DNA of 64,000 nucleotides from Paenirhodobacter ferrireducens (GTDB lineage Bacteria > Pseudomonadota > Alphaproteobacteria > Rhodobacterales > Rhodobacteraceae). Of the stretch, positions 36,436 through 46,201 are shown piece after piece. The notes beneath the pieces were generated by a model, which searched no databases, had not been told where the DNA came from, and saw only the letters and a program-made list of their open reading frames with translations. The position numbers and the translations under genes were made by a program. Position 1 is the first letter of the stretch. Every line of letters starts with the position of its first letter. The stretch covers positions 1 through 64,000 of the forward strand of contig NZ_SAVB01000019.1 of NCBI RefSeq assembly GCF_004022265.1, given 5' to 3'.

Positions 36436-37705
36436 AATCCTGATGCCCGCGCTTTCTCCGACGATGGAGGAAGGCACTCTGGCCAAATGGCTGAAGAAGG
36501 AAGGCGACGCGGTCAAGTCGGGCGACATCCTCGCCGAGATCGAGACCGACAAGGCGACGATGGAATTCGAGGCCGTGGATGAAGGCATCCTCGGCAAGAT
36601 CCTCGTGGCCGAGGGCACGGCCGGCGTGAAGGTGAACACCCCGATCGCCGTGCTGCTGGAAGAGGGCGAAAGCGCCGATGCGCTGCCCGCGGCGAAGGCC
36701 GCTCCGGCCGCCGCGCCGGTGGCAGCGGCTCCGGCCGCGGCCCCTGCCCCGGTGGCGGCACCTGCTCCGGCGGCGCCGCTCGCGACCGGCAAGCGCATCT
36801 TCGCCTCGCCGCTCGCCCGCCGCATCGCCGCCGACAAGGGCCTTGACCTTGCGACCCTTTCGGGCTCGGGCCCGCACGGACGGATCGTCAAGGCCGATGT
36901 CGAGGCCGCAACCGCCGCGCCCAAGGCCCCGGCCCCGGCTGCAGCCCCGGCGGCCCCTGCCCCGGCGGCGCCGGCCGTCTCGGCGGGCGCGGTGGCGAAG
37001 CTCTACGAGGGCCGCGCCTATGAGGAGGTCACGCTCGACGGCATGCGCCGCACCATCGCCGCGCGCCTGACCGAGGCGAAGCAGACGATCCCGCATTTCT
37101 ACCTGCGCCGTGCCGCACGGATCGACGACCTGCTCGCCTTCCGTTCGGAGCTGAACAAGAAGCTCGAGGGCCGGGGCGTGAAGCTGTCGGTCAACGACTT
37201 CATCATCAAGGCCTGCGCGCTGGCGCTGCAGGCGGTGCCGGATGCGAATGCCGTCTGGGCGGGCGACCGGATCCTGAAGATGAAGGCCTCGGATGTCGCG
37301 GTGGCCGTGGCGATCGAGGGCGGGCTCTTCACCCCGGTGCTGTTCGACGCCGAGGCGACGTCGCTCTCGAAACTGTCGGAGCAGATGAAGGACCTGGCGA
37401 AACGCGCCCGCGACCGCAAGCTCGCGCCGCAGGAATACCAGGGCGGCAGCTTCGCGATCTCGAATCTCGGCATGTTCGGGATCGAGAATTTCGACGCGGT
37501 GATCAACCCGCCGCATGGTGCGATCCTGGCCGTCGGTGCGGGCGTGCGCAAGCCGGTGGTGACGGACACGGGCGAGATCGAGGTGGCGACGATGATGTCG
37601 ATGACGCTGTCGGTCGATCACCGGGTGATCGACGGGGCGCTTGGCTCGCAACTCTTGGCGGCGATCGTCGAGAACCTCGAGAACCCGATCGCGATGCTGG
37701 CCTGA
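36425..37705 (+). CDS. pdhC: Pyruvate dehydrogenase E2 component, dihydrolipoamide acetyltransferase
   Basis: E2 is the core of the complex and moves acetyl groups to CoA. The 426-residue product has one lipoyl domain (1-80, K43), an alanine/proline linker, a peripheral subunit-binding domain (about 125-162, [20 protein letters not shown]) and a catalytic domain ending with the active-site DHRVIDGA. The start lies inside the end of the preceding small gene, so translation is coupled. A terminator follows; no lpd gene is in the window. Confidence 0.97.
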   Translation: MATEILMPALSPTMEEGTLAKWLKKEGDAVKSGDILAEIETDKATMEFEAVDEGILGKILVAEGTAGVKVNTPIAVLLEEGESADALPAAKAAPAAAPVAAAPAAAPAPVAAPAPAAPLATGKRIFASPLARRIAADKGLDLATLSGSGPHGRIVKADVEAATAAPKAPAPAAAPAAPAPAAPAVSAGAVAKLYEGRAYEEVTLDGMRRTIAARLTEAKQTIPHFYLRRAARIDDLLAFRSELNKKLEGRGVKLSVNDFIIKACALALQAVPDANAVWAGDRILKMKASDVAVAVAIEGGLFTPVLFDAEATSLSKLSEQMKDLAKRARDRKLAPQEYQGGSFAISNLGMFGIENFDAVINPPHGAILAVGAGVRKPVVTDTGEIEVATMMSMTLSVDHRVIDGALGSQLLAAIVENLENPIAMLA

Positions 37706-37726
37706 GCCCCGCACCCAGAAATGACG

Positions 37727-37757
37727 AAAGGCCCCCCGTTTCCGGGGGGCTTTTTGT
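37727..37757 (+). terminator. Terminator of the pdh operon
   Basis: AAAGGCCCCCCG and CGGGGGGCTTTTTG around a TTTC loop, 22 bases after the pdhC stop. Confidence 0.88.
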
Positions 37758-37830
37758 TTTGCCTCAAGGCGCACCACGATCCCGGCCGCTAGGGTTGCAT
37801 TTGGATGCACTCCTTCGGAAAGGAAACGTC

Positions 37831-38166
37831 ATGGACTGGAAAGCGGAAATTGCGACCATCAAGGCCGAGATGGGGGATTACGCGAAGTGCCAGGAAGCCT
37901 CGTATCAGGGCTTCGGCGCGCTGCATGGCGCCTCGCTTGCGCCGGGCGCGCTCTCGACCAAGGAAAAGGAGCTGATCGCGCTGGCCATCGGCATCGCCCG
38001 GCAATGCAGCTATTGCATCGGGCTGCATGTGCAGGCCTGCATCGCGGCGGGCGCGAACCGGGCCGAGATCGAGGAAACGGTGAACGTCAGCGTGCTGATG
38101 GGCGGCGGGCCGTCGCTGATGTACGGGGTCAAGGCGCTCGAGGCCTATGACCAACTGTCTGCCTGA
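37831..38166 (+). CDS. Carboxymuconolactone decarboxylase/AhpD-like protein
   Basis: The 111-residue product is a single CMD domain with the redox pair CSYC in ARQCSYCIGLHVQACIAAGA and the conserved histidine two turns later, as in AhpD-like reductases. The role is likely peroxide or thiol redox chemistry; the substrate is not evident. The ATG has AAAGGAAA seven bases upstream. It stands alone between the pdh terminator and cysE, which is convergent. Confidence 0.9.
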   Translation: MDWKAEIATIKAEMGDYAKCQEASYQGFGALHGASLAPGALSTKEKELIALAIGIARQCSYCIGLHVQACIAAGANRAEIEETVNVSVLMGGGPSLMYGVKALEAYDQLSA

Positions 38167-38207
38167 GATCCGAGGGGCCGGGCGTCGCCCGGCCTCGCTC
38201 CTGGGCC

Positions 38208-39026
38208 TCAGCCCTCGCAGTTGCAGTTCTTCAGCTGCTGATCCATCCGCACCGCGGGCTGGTCGCAGCCGGCCTCACCGACGATCTTCGCCGGCACGCC
38301 GGCGACGGTCTTGCAGCAGGGCACGTCGTTCAGCACCACCGAGCCCGCAGCGATGCGGCTGTTGTCGCCGATGCGGATGTTGCCCAGCACCTTCGCCCCC
38401 GCGCCGATCAGCACGCCGTTGCCGATCTTCGGGTGGCGGTCCTCCTCCTCCTTGCCGGTGCCGCCAAGCGTCACCGAATGGAGCATCGAGACATTGTCAC
38501 CCACCACAGCGGTCTCGCCGATCACGATCGAATGGGCGTGGTCGATCATCACGCCCTTGCCGATCCGGGCCGCCGGATGGATGTCGACGCCGAACATTTC
38601 GGAGGTGCGCATCTGCACGAAATAGGACATGTCGCGCCGCCCCTGCCGCCACAGCCAATGCGAAATCCGATAGGCCTGAAGCGCCTGATAGCCCTTGAAG
38701 AACAGGATCGGCTGCAGGAAGCGGTGGCAGGCCGGGTCACGGTCATAGACCGCCACCAGATCGGCGCGCGCCGCACCGCCCAGCCCCGGGTCTGCGCCAT
38801 AGGCCTCGTCGGCGATCTCGCGCAGGATCTGCTCGCTCATCTCGCCCGAGGCAAGCTTCAGCGAAAAGCGATAGGCAAGCGCCCGTTCCATCGTCGGGTG
38901 ATGCAGAAGCCCCGCGTGGATCAGCGCGCCCAGAAGCGGCTCGTCGCGCACGGCATCCCGCGCCTCGTCGCAGATCCGGGTCCAGACCGGATCGACCGCC
39001 GTCACCTTCGCGCGCATTTCCGCCAT
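38208..39026 (-). CDS. cysE: Serine O-acetyltransferase
   Basis: CysE makes O-acetylserine, the precursor of cysteine. The 272-residue product has the helical N-terminal SATase domain (about 10-110, with DPACHRFLQPILFFKGYQAL), then the left-handed beta helix with hexapeptide repeats (GVDIHPAARIGKGVMIDHA, VIGETAVVGDNVSMLHSV) and a GDNSRIAAGSVVL segment. The start (39026) has AAGGAGC six bases upstream. In Rhodobacter-like genomes cysE lies beside the gene transfer agent cluster, as here. Confidence 0.95.
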   Translation of the reverse strand: MAEMRAKVTAVDPVWTRICDEARDAVRDEPLLGALIHAGLLHHPTMERALAYRFSLKLASGEMSEQILREIADEAYGADPGLGGAARADLVAVYDRDPACHRFLQPILFFKGYQALQAYRISHWLWRQGRRDMSYFVQMRTSEMFGVDIHPAARIGKGVMIDHAHSIVIGETAVVGDNVSMLHSVTLGGTGKEEEDRHPKIGNGVLIGAGAKVLGNIRIGDNSRIAAGSVVLNDVPCCKTVAGVPAKIVGEAGCDQPAVRMDQQLKNCNCEG

Positions 39027-39113
39027 GACCAAGCTCCTTCGCTTTCGGGCAAGCCTATCACATAGGCCCGACCACACATAGGGGAAGGCCGGCCCGGAGA
39101 AAAGCCCGCAGCG

Positions 39114-42100
39114 TCAGGGCGCAAGCACGATCCGCGCCGAAAGCCCGGGGCCGAACACATCCGAGATCTGCATCACCTCGATGGCAAAGGGCCCCGTGAT
39201 CCCGTCCGCCACCGCCTGCGCCAGGCTGTAGCTCCAGGCCGGCGTGCTCACCGTGGCCTCCCGGCGCACGGTCGTGCCCTCGATCACCCGCACCAGATAC
39301 AGTTCCGAGGCCTCACCCAGCGGCACCTCGTAGCCGTCCCAGCTGTCGCCGTCGATCCGGGTGCGGCGCACCCAGCTCAGATCCCAGCCCGCCCCCCCGC
39401 GCCCCGCGCGCAGATGGCACGGGCTGAGCGGGCGCAGCCCCGCGCCGCGAAAGGCCAGCACCTCGTGCACATAGGACGGGTCGTCATAGCCGCGCCGCGC
39501 CGATCCGATCCGGTAGTGCCGCGCCAGCCCCCGGGCCGAGGCGGCGAGCTGGATCTGTTCGGGCGCCTCGTCCAGCAGCACCACCGAGCTGCCGGCGGGC
39601 CAGACCTCGGGCATCAGCGCATCGGTGCCGAGCTTCCCGCGCAACCGCAGCGACAGGTCCCAGGTATTGGTCAGAACCGGCATCGCCGTGGCGAACTGCA
39701 AAAGCTCCCAACCCTCGGCGCTGCCATCGCCGATCGCCAGCAGGTTCGCACCGGACAGCAGCCGCGCGACACTGACCGACTCGAGATCGCCGCCGACCAT
39801 CCGCACCCGCAAGGGCGCCCCCCGGTCCCACAGCCCCGGTCCTGCCGCGGGCAGCGCGCTCAACGTCTCGCCGATCACCGCACGCGCGGAAAGCGTCGTG
39901 TTGAGCGCATAGCCCTCGTCCTCGATCGAGGAATAGACGGCAACGGTGCCGGGCCAGGGCGTCGCGGTCACCGCCAGATGCGGAGCCTGAGGATCTTCCA
40001 TCCCCGTCATCAGCGGCAGGTCGAGAAAGACCGGCGTCACCGGCACGGGCGCAGCGAAGGGACGCGGAACCACCCGCTCCTCAACCTCGTCCGAGGGCTG
40101 ATAGATCGCGGGCTCCACCCGCACCGCCTCAACCGCAATCGCGCCCGCCTGTTCCAGCCGGTCGAGCCGGTAACGCCGCGCCCCCTCGGGCGTCTCGAGC
40201 GCCACGACGTCCCCCGCGCCCAGATGGCCGAGCGAGGGCGGCAGCGAAAACCGCGCCCCGTCGCGCGCCACCCGCGCCTCGGCAAGCCAGCGCTCGGCAA
40301 GCCCCTGTGCCTGTGCCCGGGTGAGCGCGAGCGACAGCTCCGATCCCGAGACCGCGCCATCCTCCTCGTCGGGAAACAGCGCCTCGGCCACCGCAACCTC
40401 GAAACCGCCATCCGCCTCGACATAGGTCAGCCGCACCCGCCCCGCCATCTCGGCCTCGGGCGCACGTCTCGTCTCGATCACCGCGTCGCTCTCCTCGCCG
40501 AGGGCCAACGCATCGTGGTCAAGCTCGGCCGCCACCCGCCCGTCGCGCATCCGGAACACAAGCCGCCCGTCGCGCTCAAGCGCCTCGAAGCCATAGGCGA
40601 GCATCAGCGACTGCAGCATCGCCCGCCCGCTTTCGCCGCCCCCCGGTGCAAAACCGCGCACAAGCCCGTAAAGCCCGCCGACGTCGATCGCCCTCACCCC
40701 TGCGCTTTCGCAGATCTCGGCCACCACATTTGCCAGCGGCTGCGCCACCGCGCGGCCGGAAATCCAGTGCCCGCGCGCGTAATTCTCGGCATCGGCCCAA
40801 AGATCGGCGCGTCCCGGAAAGGCCGGATATGGTCGGCTGTCCCAGGCCCAAACATGGGCGCGGCGCATGTTGACCATCGGCCCGCCGTAAAGCTCAGAGA
40901 CCGGGTTGTGCGCCGCCTCGCCCCAATAGCTGACCATGGCGCGCAGGTATTGCATCTGGATCAGCTCGTCGCGACGCCCGTCCGAGAAATGGGGCAGGCG
41001 CGATTCCGAACTTTTCGGGTCGAGGAACTTGTTGGGCTGGTTCGTGCCCTTGTCGATCGCGGCACAGCCCATCTCGGTGAACCAGACAGGTTTCGAGCCC
41101 GGCACCCAGGCGGTCGCCGTGGCGCTGCGCAGGCCGTCCACCCGCTCGTGATGGGCGTTTTCCCACCAGCCGCGAATATCCTTCACCCGCCAGATCCAGG
41201 GCTCGTCATGCGCACCATCGGTGATCGGCGTCCGGATCTGCGCCGCACGGTGCTCGTCGGCGGCATAATACCAGTCGAACCCCTCGCCACCGGCAACATT
41301 GGCCTTCAGGTAGTCAAGCGCATAGATCGCGCCCCAATGGGCATCGAGATGCGCCTCGCCGTCGCGCCAGTCCGACAACGGCATGTAATTGTCGATGCCG
41401 ATGAAATCCACATTCTCGTCGGCCCAGAGCGGATCGAGGTGAAAATAGCGGTCGCCATTGCCCGGGGCATAACCCGCATATTCCGACCAGTCGGCGGCAT
41501 AGCTGATCTTGCAGCCAGGCCCGAGGATCGCCCGCACCTCGGCGGCGAGCGTGCGAAAGGCGGCCACCGCCGGGAAGCTGTCTCCCGCCCCGCGGATCTG
41601 GTTCAGCGCCACCATCTCGGTGCCGATGCAGAAGGCCTCGACCCCGCCCGCCATCGCGCACAGATGCGCATAATGCAGGATGAAGCGGCGCATCGACCAT
41701 TCCGCCGGCCCCGTATACTCGACCGTGCCGGTGCCCGGGACGAAATCGCCGGGCTGCGCAGCGCCGAAGAAGGCCGCCACCTCTGCCTCGGCGGCAAGGC
41801 TGCGATCCGGGCTACCCGCGCGCCCCGGCGCGACCGACAGGGTGATCCGCCCGCGCCAGGGCAGGACCGGCTGGCTCTCGGCCCCATCCCAGGGGTTTTG
41901 CAGCGTGTTACCCGCGGTCTGATCCATCAGGATGAAGGGATAGAAGGTCACTGCCTTGCCCGCCGCCCGCAAGGCCACGATCGCCTCGATCACCGCGGCA
42001 TCGGCCGGAGTGCCGCCATAGATCGACGCGTCATCGGTGCGCGGCACCACCTCGACATCGGCGCGGAAGGCGCCCGAGACCTGCCAGCGCATCGCCGTCC

Positions 42101-43031
42101 CCTCGACCGAGGCATCGGCGACCTTCGGACGCACCGCACAGTCGCCGCAGCGCAGGTCGCTGCCGAACCAGGACACGACCAGCGAGACCGCCTCGCAGCC
42201 CGGCAATTCCTCGTCGAGCGCGGTCAGCGCCTGCGAAAAATCAGTGCCCCCACCCGGCGCGTTCTGGTTGACCACCTCGGTCACCGCACCCGCCCCGGTG
42301 CCCGCTTTCTGATAGACGGGCGTCGTCGCCAGTGCATATTCGCCGGTGCCCGGGATCATCGCCACCGCCCGCAGCCCCCGCACAAGATCGGGCACCGTGT
42401 CGATCAAAGCGCCCTGCGCCGGCCGCACCACCTCGAAGGAGAACTGCGGCACCCGGTTGCCATAGGGCGACAGCTCCAGATCCTCGAAGACGACATAGGC
42501 GATGCCACGATAGGCCGGTGCCTCTCCCGTCCCCTCCACCGCCTCGATCTTCGGATCGGGCAGCTGATCCTCGGAACCATTGTTGACGCGCATGGACAGG
42601 TTGCCCGGCTCGATCTCGATCCCGTCCGCCCAGACCCGGCCCACGCGCAGGATCTCGCCCTCACACAACGCAATCGCCAGGCTCACCGAATAGCTGTAGC
42701 TGGTCGATGTGACCTTCGGCGCGCCCTTGCCGCGTTTCTTCGTTGCCTTCGTCTCGAAGAAGCGGGTGGCCCAGATCACCTGTCCGGCAACCCGCATCCG
42801 CCCCCAGACCCGACCGACCGGCTCTCCCTCGCCCGCACTCGACAGCCGCAGCCGATCGACCCGCCCGGTCTCCACCCGCTGCGATCCGATCCCCAGCAGC
42901 CGCTGGTCGATCACCTGTCCGAGCGTCGCTCCGATCGCCCGCCCGATCACCGCGCCCGACAGGCCGGCAATCGTGCCGCCGAACCCCGCCCCGACCAGCC
43001 CGCCCGCCGCGGAAAGCAACAGTGTCGCCAT
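39114..43031 (-). CDS. GTA host-specificity/tail tip protein (orfg15)
   Basis: The 1305-residue product is the large baseplate or receptor-binding protein of the GTA particle. It opens with a glycine-rich membrane-like stretch (AAGGLVGAGFGGTIAGLSGA), contains the GTA TIM-barrel-like domain in the middle (about 380-720, including SYAADWSEYAGYAPGNGDRYF and DFIGIDNYMPLSDWRDGEA), then a phage tail domain and beta-rich C-terminal part. Its start overlaps the orfg14 stop by one base (TGATG). It is the last gene of the cluster. Confidence 0.93.
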   Translation of the reverse strand: MATLLLSAAGGLVGAGFGGTIAGLSGAVIGRAIGATLGQVIDQRLLGIGSQRVETGRVDRLRLSSAGEGEPVGRVWGRMRVAGQVIWATRFFETKATKKRGKGAPKVTSTSYSYSVSLAIALCEGEILRVGRVWADGIEIEPGNLSMRVNNGSEDQLPDPKIEAVEGTGEAPAYRGIAYVVFEDLELSPYGNRVPQFSFEVVRPAQGALIDTVPDLVRGLRAVAMIPGTGEYALATTPVYQKAGTGAGAVTEVVNQNAPGGGTDFSQALTALDEELPGCEAVSLVVSWFGSDLRCGDCAVRPKVADASVEGTAMRWQVSGAFRADVEVVPRTDDASIYGGTPADAAVIEAIVALRAAGKAVTFYPFILMDQTAGNTLQNPWDGAESQPVLPWRGRITLSVAPGRAGSPDRSLAAEAEVAAFFGAAQPGDFVPGTGTVEYTGPAEWSMRRFILHYAHLCAMAGGVEAFCIGTEMVALNQIRGAGDSFPAVAAFRTLAAEVRAILGPGCKISYAADWSEYAGYAPGNGDRYFHLDPLWADENVDFIGIDNYMPLSDWRDGEAHLDAHWGAIYALDYLKANVAGGEGFDWYYAADEHRAAQIRTPITDGAHDEPWIWRVKDIRGWWENAHHERVDGLRSATATAWVPGSKPVWFTEMGCAAIDKGTNQPNKFLDPKSSESRLPHFSDGRRDELIQMQYLRAMVSYWGEAAHNPVSELYGGPMVNMRRAHVWAWDSRPYPAFPGRADLWADAENYARGHWISGRAVAQPLANVVAEICESAGVRAIDVGGLYGLVRGFAPGGGESGRAMLQSLMLAYGFEALERDGRLVFRMRDGRVAAELDHDALALGEESDAVIETRRAPEAEMAGRVRLTYVEADGGFEVAVAEALFPDEEDGAVSGSELSLALTRAQAQGLAERWLAEARVARDGARFSLPPSLGHLGAGDVVALETPEGARRYRLDRLEQAGAIAVEAVRVEPAIYQPSDEVEERVVPRPFAAPVPVTPVFLDLPLMTGMEDPQAPHLAVTATPWPGTVAVYSSIEDEGYALNTTLSARAVIGETLSALPAAGPGLWDRGAPLRVRMVGGDLESVSVARLLSGANLLAIGDGSAEGWELLQFATAMPVLTNTWDLSLRLRGKLGTDALMPEVWPAGSSVVLLDEAPEQIQLAASARGLARHYRIGSARRGYDDPSYVHEVLAFRGAGLRPLSPCHLRAGRGGAGWDLSWVRRTRIDGDSWDGYEVPLGEASELYLVRVIEGTTVRREATVSTPAWSYSLAQAVADGITGPFAIEVMQISDVFGPGLSARIVLAP

Positions 43032-43486
43032 CAGAGGCCTCCCTCAGAAAACTGAAACCGCGCCACGATCCGCCGCGCCCAGGGGCGCGACAGCGGGCTC
43101 TCGATCACCCCGTGGCCGCTGTAGGCATGCACGAAGCTCGCCCCCGCCCCGCCCCTGGCCGCGATGCCCAGATGCTTGGCCACGCCGCCCGCGCGCAGCC
43201 GGAACAGGATCACCTCTCCCGGCAGCTCGGGCAGGCTGCCCGCCTCTTCCGAGACCGCGATCAGATGCCGCCGCGCCGCAGCCCAAAGCCGCTCCTCGCG
43301 CACAGGCTCCGACCAGTCGGGCGTATAGGGCGGCACAGGTTCCGGCTCGCCCCCGTAAAGCTCGCGCCAGATCCCGCGCAAAAGGCCAAGGCAATCGCTG
43401 CCCGCCCCCTCGACCGAGGCCTGATGCAGATAGGGCGTGCCGATCCAGCGCCGCGCGATCAGAACCGCCCGCTCTCCCACGCTCAT
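43031..43486 (-). CDS. GTA NlpC/P60-type cell-wall peptidase (orfg14)
   Basis: The enzyme cuts peptidoglycan to aid particle entry. The 151-residue product has the catalytic cysteine C32 in GSDCLGLLRGIW and a following histidine at about 105 (KHLGIAARGG), the NlpC/P60 layout. The ATG (complement of 43484-43486) overlaps the stop of orfg13 (ATGA). A longer open frame exists but overlaps orfg13. Confidence 0.92.
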   Translation of the reverse strand: MSVGERAVLIARRWIGTPYLHQASVEGAGSDCLGLLRGIWRELYGGEPEPVPPYTPDWSEPVREERLWAAARRHLIAVSEEAGSLPELPGEVILFRLRAGGVAKHLGIAARGGAGASFVHAYSGHGVIESPLSRPWARRIVARFQFSEGGL

Positions 43487-44373
43487 CGGAACAGGCTCCC
43501 ACCGTCGTTGCCGCCCCCCTCGACCGGATAGGACAGCAGCCAGTCCCCGCCGGGAAGATGCGGAAATCCCCTGAAATTCCTGAAATTGTCGAATTTCAGC
43601 CGACAGGTGTCGGCACGCCGGTCGCAGCCCGCATCCAGCCGCACAAGGTCCCCCGCCGCGACCTCGGCGCCCAGCCCCTGCCACAGCTCGACCACCCGCG
43701 CACCGCTGCCCTGAACCCGGTCGTTCTTGATCACGCCAAGAAGCCCCGCCGCCGCCCCGCTCAGCACGCGAAAGCGCCCCTTCTCGAACCAGCGGTCCTC
43801 GAAGCCCGCGACCGCGGCAAAGCGGAACACCCGCCCGTCCTCGACCTCCTCGGCGGCGATCTCGAGCCCGTAGCCGTTCCTCTCCAGATCGAAGCGGCAG
43901 AACGCATCCCCCAGCACCGCCGAACAGCGCGGGTGATAGATCCGCCCGCGCTCGGCCGACAGCGCCTCGGTCAGCCCGCGCAGCTCGGCACTGAAGGCGC
44001 CCGCCCCCCGCGTCACCTCGCCGATCGTGCCGCGAAAGGTCTCGGCCCGGATCGCCACATCCGCCCAGTCGACGATCCAGGCCCGCACCTCGGCCCCGTC
44101 ATAGCGCCCGGCCAGCAGATCGCCCTCCGTGATCGCCTCCGAACTCAGCGCACCAGCCCCCTCGCTGTTGTCGACCGAAAGCCCCGTGCCCTGCACCAGC
44201 GCCTTCGCCGTCATGCCACTGCCGGGCTCGAAGGTGATGCCCTCAAAGGCGAGCGGCCGGTCGTGATCGGTGAAGCCCAGCACCCGCCCGTCCCGGCGCA
44301 CGATCGCCCAGGCCCGCGCCATCGTCGTCGCGCCGCCCGCAAGATGCGCCTTCAGCTCCTCGGAATAGGCCAT
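43483..44373 (-). CDS. GTA tail protein, DUF2163 family (orfg13)
   Basis: The 296-residue product starts MAYSEELKAHLAGGATTMAR and contains the DUF2163/phage_BR0599 core with GITFEPGSGMTAKAL, the cysteine pair in HPRCSAVLGDAFCRFDL and, at the C-terminus, RADTCRLKFDNFRNFRGFPH. Cys-rich baseplate-hub proteins of this family link the tail tube to the tip. The start at 44373 is the first base of overlap with the orfg12 stop. Confidence 0.92.
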   Translation of the reverse strand: MAYSEELKAHLAGGATTMARAWAIVRRDGRVLGFTDHDRPLAFEGITFEPGSGMTAKALVQGTGLSVDNSEGAGALSSEAITEGDLLAGRYDGAEVRAWIVDWADVAIRAETFRGTIGEVTRGAGAFSAELRGLTEALSAERGRIYHPRCSAVLGDAFCRFDLERNGYGLEIAAEEVEDGRVFRFAAVAGFEDRWFEKGRFRVLSGAAAGLLGVIKNDRVQGSGARVVELWQGLGAEVAAGDLVRLDAGCDRRADTCRLKFDNFRNFRGFPHLPGGDWLLSYPVEGGGNDGGSLFR

Positions 44374-45005
44374 CAGATCCGCACCTCCAGCACCGGCACC
44401 TGCGGCAGGTCGCCCGCCCGGAACGACTGCACCGAGACCTGGATCGTGTCGGTGTCGAACCGCACCGGCACGTCGAACTCGAAGCCCGCGGTCACCCGCA
44501 CCCCCTCGGCCGGCGGGTCGAAGAAGGTGACGATGCCGGTGGCGGTGTCGATCTCGAAATGCACCGCTTCGGCCTGGCTGTCGCCCTGCACCCCGACGAC
44601 GACCGTCCCCGCCACCGGCTTGGTGATCGGCCGCACATAGTCGACACCGCCCGAGCTGTAGGTCTTCTTCAGCCCGAAGGCCGTGGTCACCCCGTCGCCG
44701 GTGCCGATCAGTTGGTCCTCGAACCGCGGCGCGCGCGAGGCCGGACAACTCTTGTAATCGGCCCAGTCCTTCCAGCGAAAGCCGTGCAACTGCCCGGCCC
44801 GCGCCTCGAAAAAGGCGATCAGCCGCTCGACGTCATCGAGGCTGCGCAGCCCCACCCCCGCATCATAGCGCCGGCGCGAATGCGCCCAGGGGGTGTTGCG
44901 CTCCTCGAAGCCGTTCGCCAGCGTGACGATCTCGGTGCGCCGCTCGGGCCCGCCGACCGAGCCGAAGCTCAGGTTCGCGGGGAAACGGATCTCGTGAAAG
45001 GCCAT
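44373..45005 (-). CDS. GTA tail protein, DUF2460 family (orfg12)
   Basis: The 210-residue product begins MAFHEIRFPANLSFGSVGGP, typical of DUF2460 proteins in RcGTA-like clusters (distal tail protein). It carries RRYDAGVGLRSLDDVERLIA and GFRWKDWADYKS in the first half and VTAGFEFDVPVRFDTD at the end. It follows orfg11 after 11 bases and overlaps the start of orfg13 by one base. Confidence 0.92.
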   Translation of the reverse strand: MAFHEIRFPANLSFGSVGGPERRTEIVTLANGFEERNTPWAHSRRRYDAGVGLRSLDDVERLIAFFEARAGQLHGFRWKDWADYKSCPASRAPRFEDQLIGTGDGVTTAFGLKKTYSSGGVDYVRPITKPVAGTVVVGVQGDSQAEAVHFEIDTATGIVTFFDPPAEGVRVTAGFEFDVPVRFDTDTIQVSVQSFRAGDLPQVPVLEVRI

Positions 45006-45016
45006 CCTCCCCTCCC

Positions 45017-45667
45017 TCAGCTGTTGCGGCTGCCGCGCGCGAGCGCCCGGTTGATCTGCGCGGCGATCTGGCTCTGGCTGCGGGCAAAGCCCGCGACATC
45101 GGGCGTGGTCACGTTCATCACCACGTTGACCGTGCGCCCGCCGCCCGCCTGCACGCCAAGCCGCCCGTCCGCACCGCGGGCGAGCGGCAAGATCGCCTCG
45201 GGCCCGGCCTCGCCCATCAGCCCGGCGCCACCCCGCATCGGGAAGGAAACGGGGCTGCTCACCACGCCGCCCTTGGCGAAGGGCATCACCCGCCCCTGGC
45301 TGAAGGCCGCGCCATTCGCGAAGGGCAGAAGCCCGCTCAGCAGCCCGTTCACCCCCTCGGCAATCGCCGAGCCAAGCGCGTTCTGCACCGGCCGCATCGC
45401 AATCGAATAGGCGCTGGCCGAGATCGTCTGTGCCACCTCGCTCAGCGCATCCGACAGCTTCATCCCGTCGAAGATCAGCCCGTCGAAGGCGCGCCGCAGC
45501 CCGCGCCCGATGCTGCTCGACAGGGTCGAGACCTCGCGCCCGGTGAAGACCATGCTTTCGCGCATCCGCAAAAGCTCGCCGCCAAAGCTCGCCGCCACCG
45601 CCTCGGCCCCGCCAAGGTTACGCTCGAGATCGGCCGCCTGCGCACTCAGCGCATCAAACCCGTCCAT
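45017..45667 (-). CDS. GTA tape-measure-like protein (orfg11)
   Basis: The 216-residue product is short for a tape measure, as usual in RcGTA, with helical N-terminal half, a glycine-rich hydrophobic middle (SAIAEGVNGLLSGLLPFANG) and a lambda-H-like C-terminal FAKGGVVSSPVSFPM, GEAGPEAILPLARG. Two ATGs are separated by one codon; GGGAGG lies six bases before the one at 45667, which I prefer. Its 5' end overlaps the end of orfg10.1. Confidence 0.88.
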   Translation of the reverse strand: MDGFDALSAQAADLERNLGGAEAVAASFGGELLRMRESMVFTGREVSTLSSSIGRGLRRAFDGLIFDGMKLSDALSEVAQTISASAYSIAMRPVQNALGSAIAEGVNGLLSGLLPFANGAAFSQGRVMPFAKGGVVSSPVSFPMRGGAGLMGEAGPEAILPLARGADGRLGVQAGGGRTVNVVMNVTTPDVAGFARSQSQIAAQINRALARGSRNS

Positions 45668-45884
45668 CTGCATCCTCCCGATGTTTCGGTCCTGCCGGCG
45701 CGTCCGGCCAGCGCGCGGCAAGCGCCGCCAGCCCCGCCCGCGTCAGCGGCGCCCGCGCCGCGCCCTCGCCCAGCATCAGCGCAAGCTCAGCCGGGGTCAG
45801 CGCCCAAAACTCGTACGGGCGCAGGCCGAGCCCGCGCAGCCCCGCCCGCATCAACCCAGCCCAGTCGAGCCCGCCCTCGCTCAC
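45654..45884 (-). CDS. GTA small tail-assembly protein (orfg10.1)
   Basis: The 76-residue product begins with GTG at 45884 overlapping the orfg10 stop (GTGA): VSEGGLDWAGLMRAGLRGLG, then LRPYEFWALTPAELALML and an alanine-rich end. This DUF2376-like tail assembly chaperone position is known from RcGTA. An ATG-start reading of the frame would run into orfg10. Overlap with orfg11 at the 3' end is 14 bases. Confidence 0.85.
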   Translation of the reverse strand: MSEGGLDWAGLMRAGLRGLGLRPYEFWALTPAELALMLGEGAARAPLTRAGLAALAARWPDAPAGPKHREDADGRV

Positions 45885-46201
45885 GATGCCCCCGGCACGG
45901 TGAAGGCGCGGGCAAGCAACTCCGCCGCGATCCGCGCCGCGGCCACCGGGCCGCCGCCGATCTCGACCGTGCGCAGATCCTCTGTCCGCCCGTCCCAACC
46001 GCCGCCGCGCAGCCCCGCGACCACAAGCGCCAGCACGTCGCGGGTGGAAAACGCCCCGCTCTCGAAGCGCCGCACAAGGTCGAGCATCGTGCCGCCGCCC
46101 AGCTCCGCCTCGAGCTCGGCCAGCGCCCCAAGCGTCAGCTTCGCCACCCGCCGCTCGCCGTCGAGCACGACCTCGACCTCTCCCGCCCAGGGGTTCGCCA
46201 T
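45881..46201 (-). CDS. GTA tail protein (orfg10)
   Basis: The 106-residue product begins MANPWAGEVEVVLDGERRVA and carries LTLGALAELEAELGG and TRDVLALVVAGLRGGGWDGR, the GTA-gp10 family. The ATG at 46201 overlaps the orfg9 stop (TGATG); a GTG three bases earlier would add one residue. It is likely a tail assembly chaperone. Confidence 0.88.
   Translation of the reverse strand: MANPWAGEVEVVLDGERRVAKLTLGALAELEAELGGGTMLDLVRRFESGAFSTRDVLALVVAGLRGGGWDGRTEDLRTVEIGGGPVAAARIAAELLARAFTVPGAS

Noticed and set aside
35000-37000. Near-identical lipoyl regions of pdhB and pdhC as a recombination repeat
   Set aside because: The similarity is explained by two homologous lipoyl domains and not by a mobile repeat.
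39414-43055. 1213-codon open frame on the plus strand across the orfg15 gene
   Set aside because: A shadow of the GTA host-specificity gene caused by high GC at third positions; the product is rich in Arg, His and Pro without known fold.
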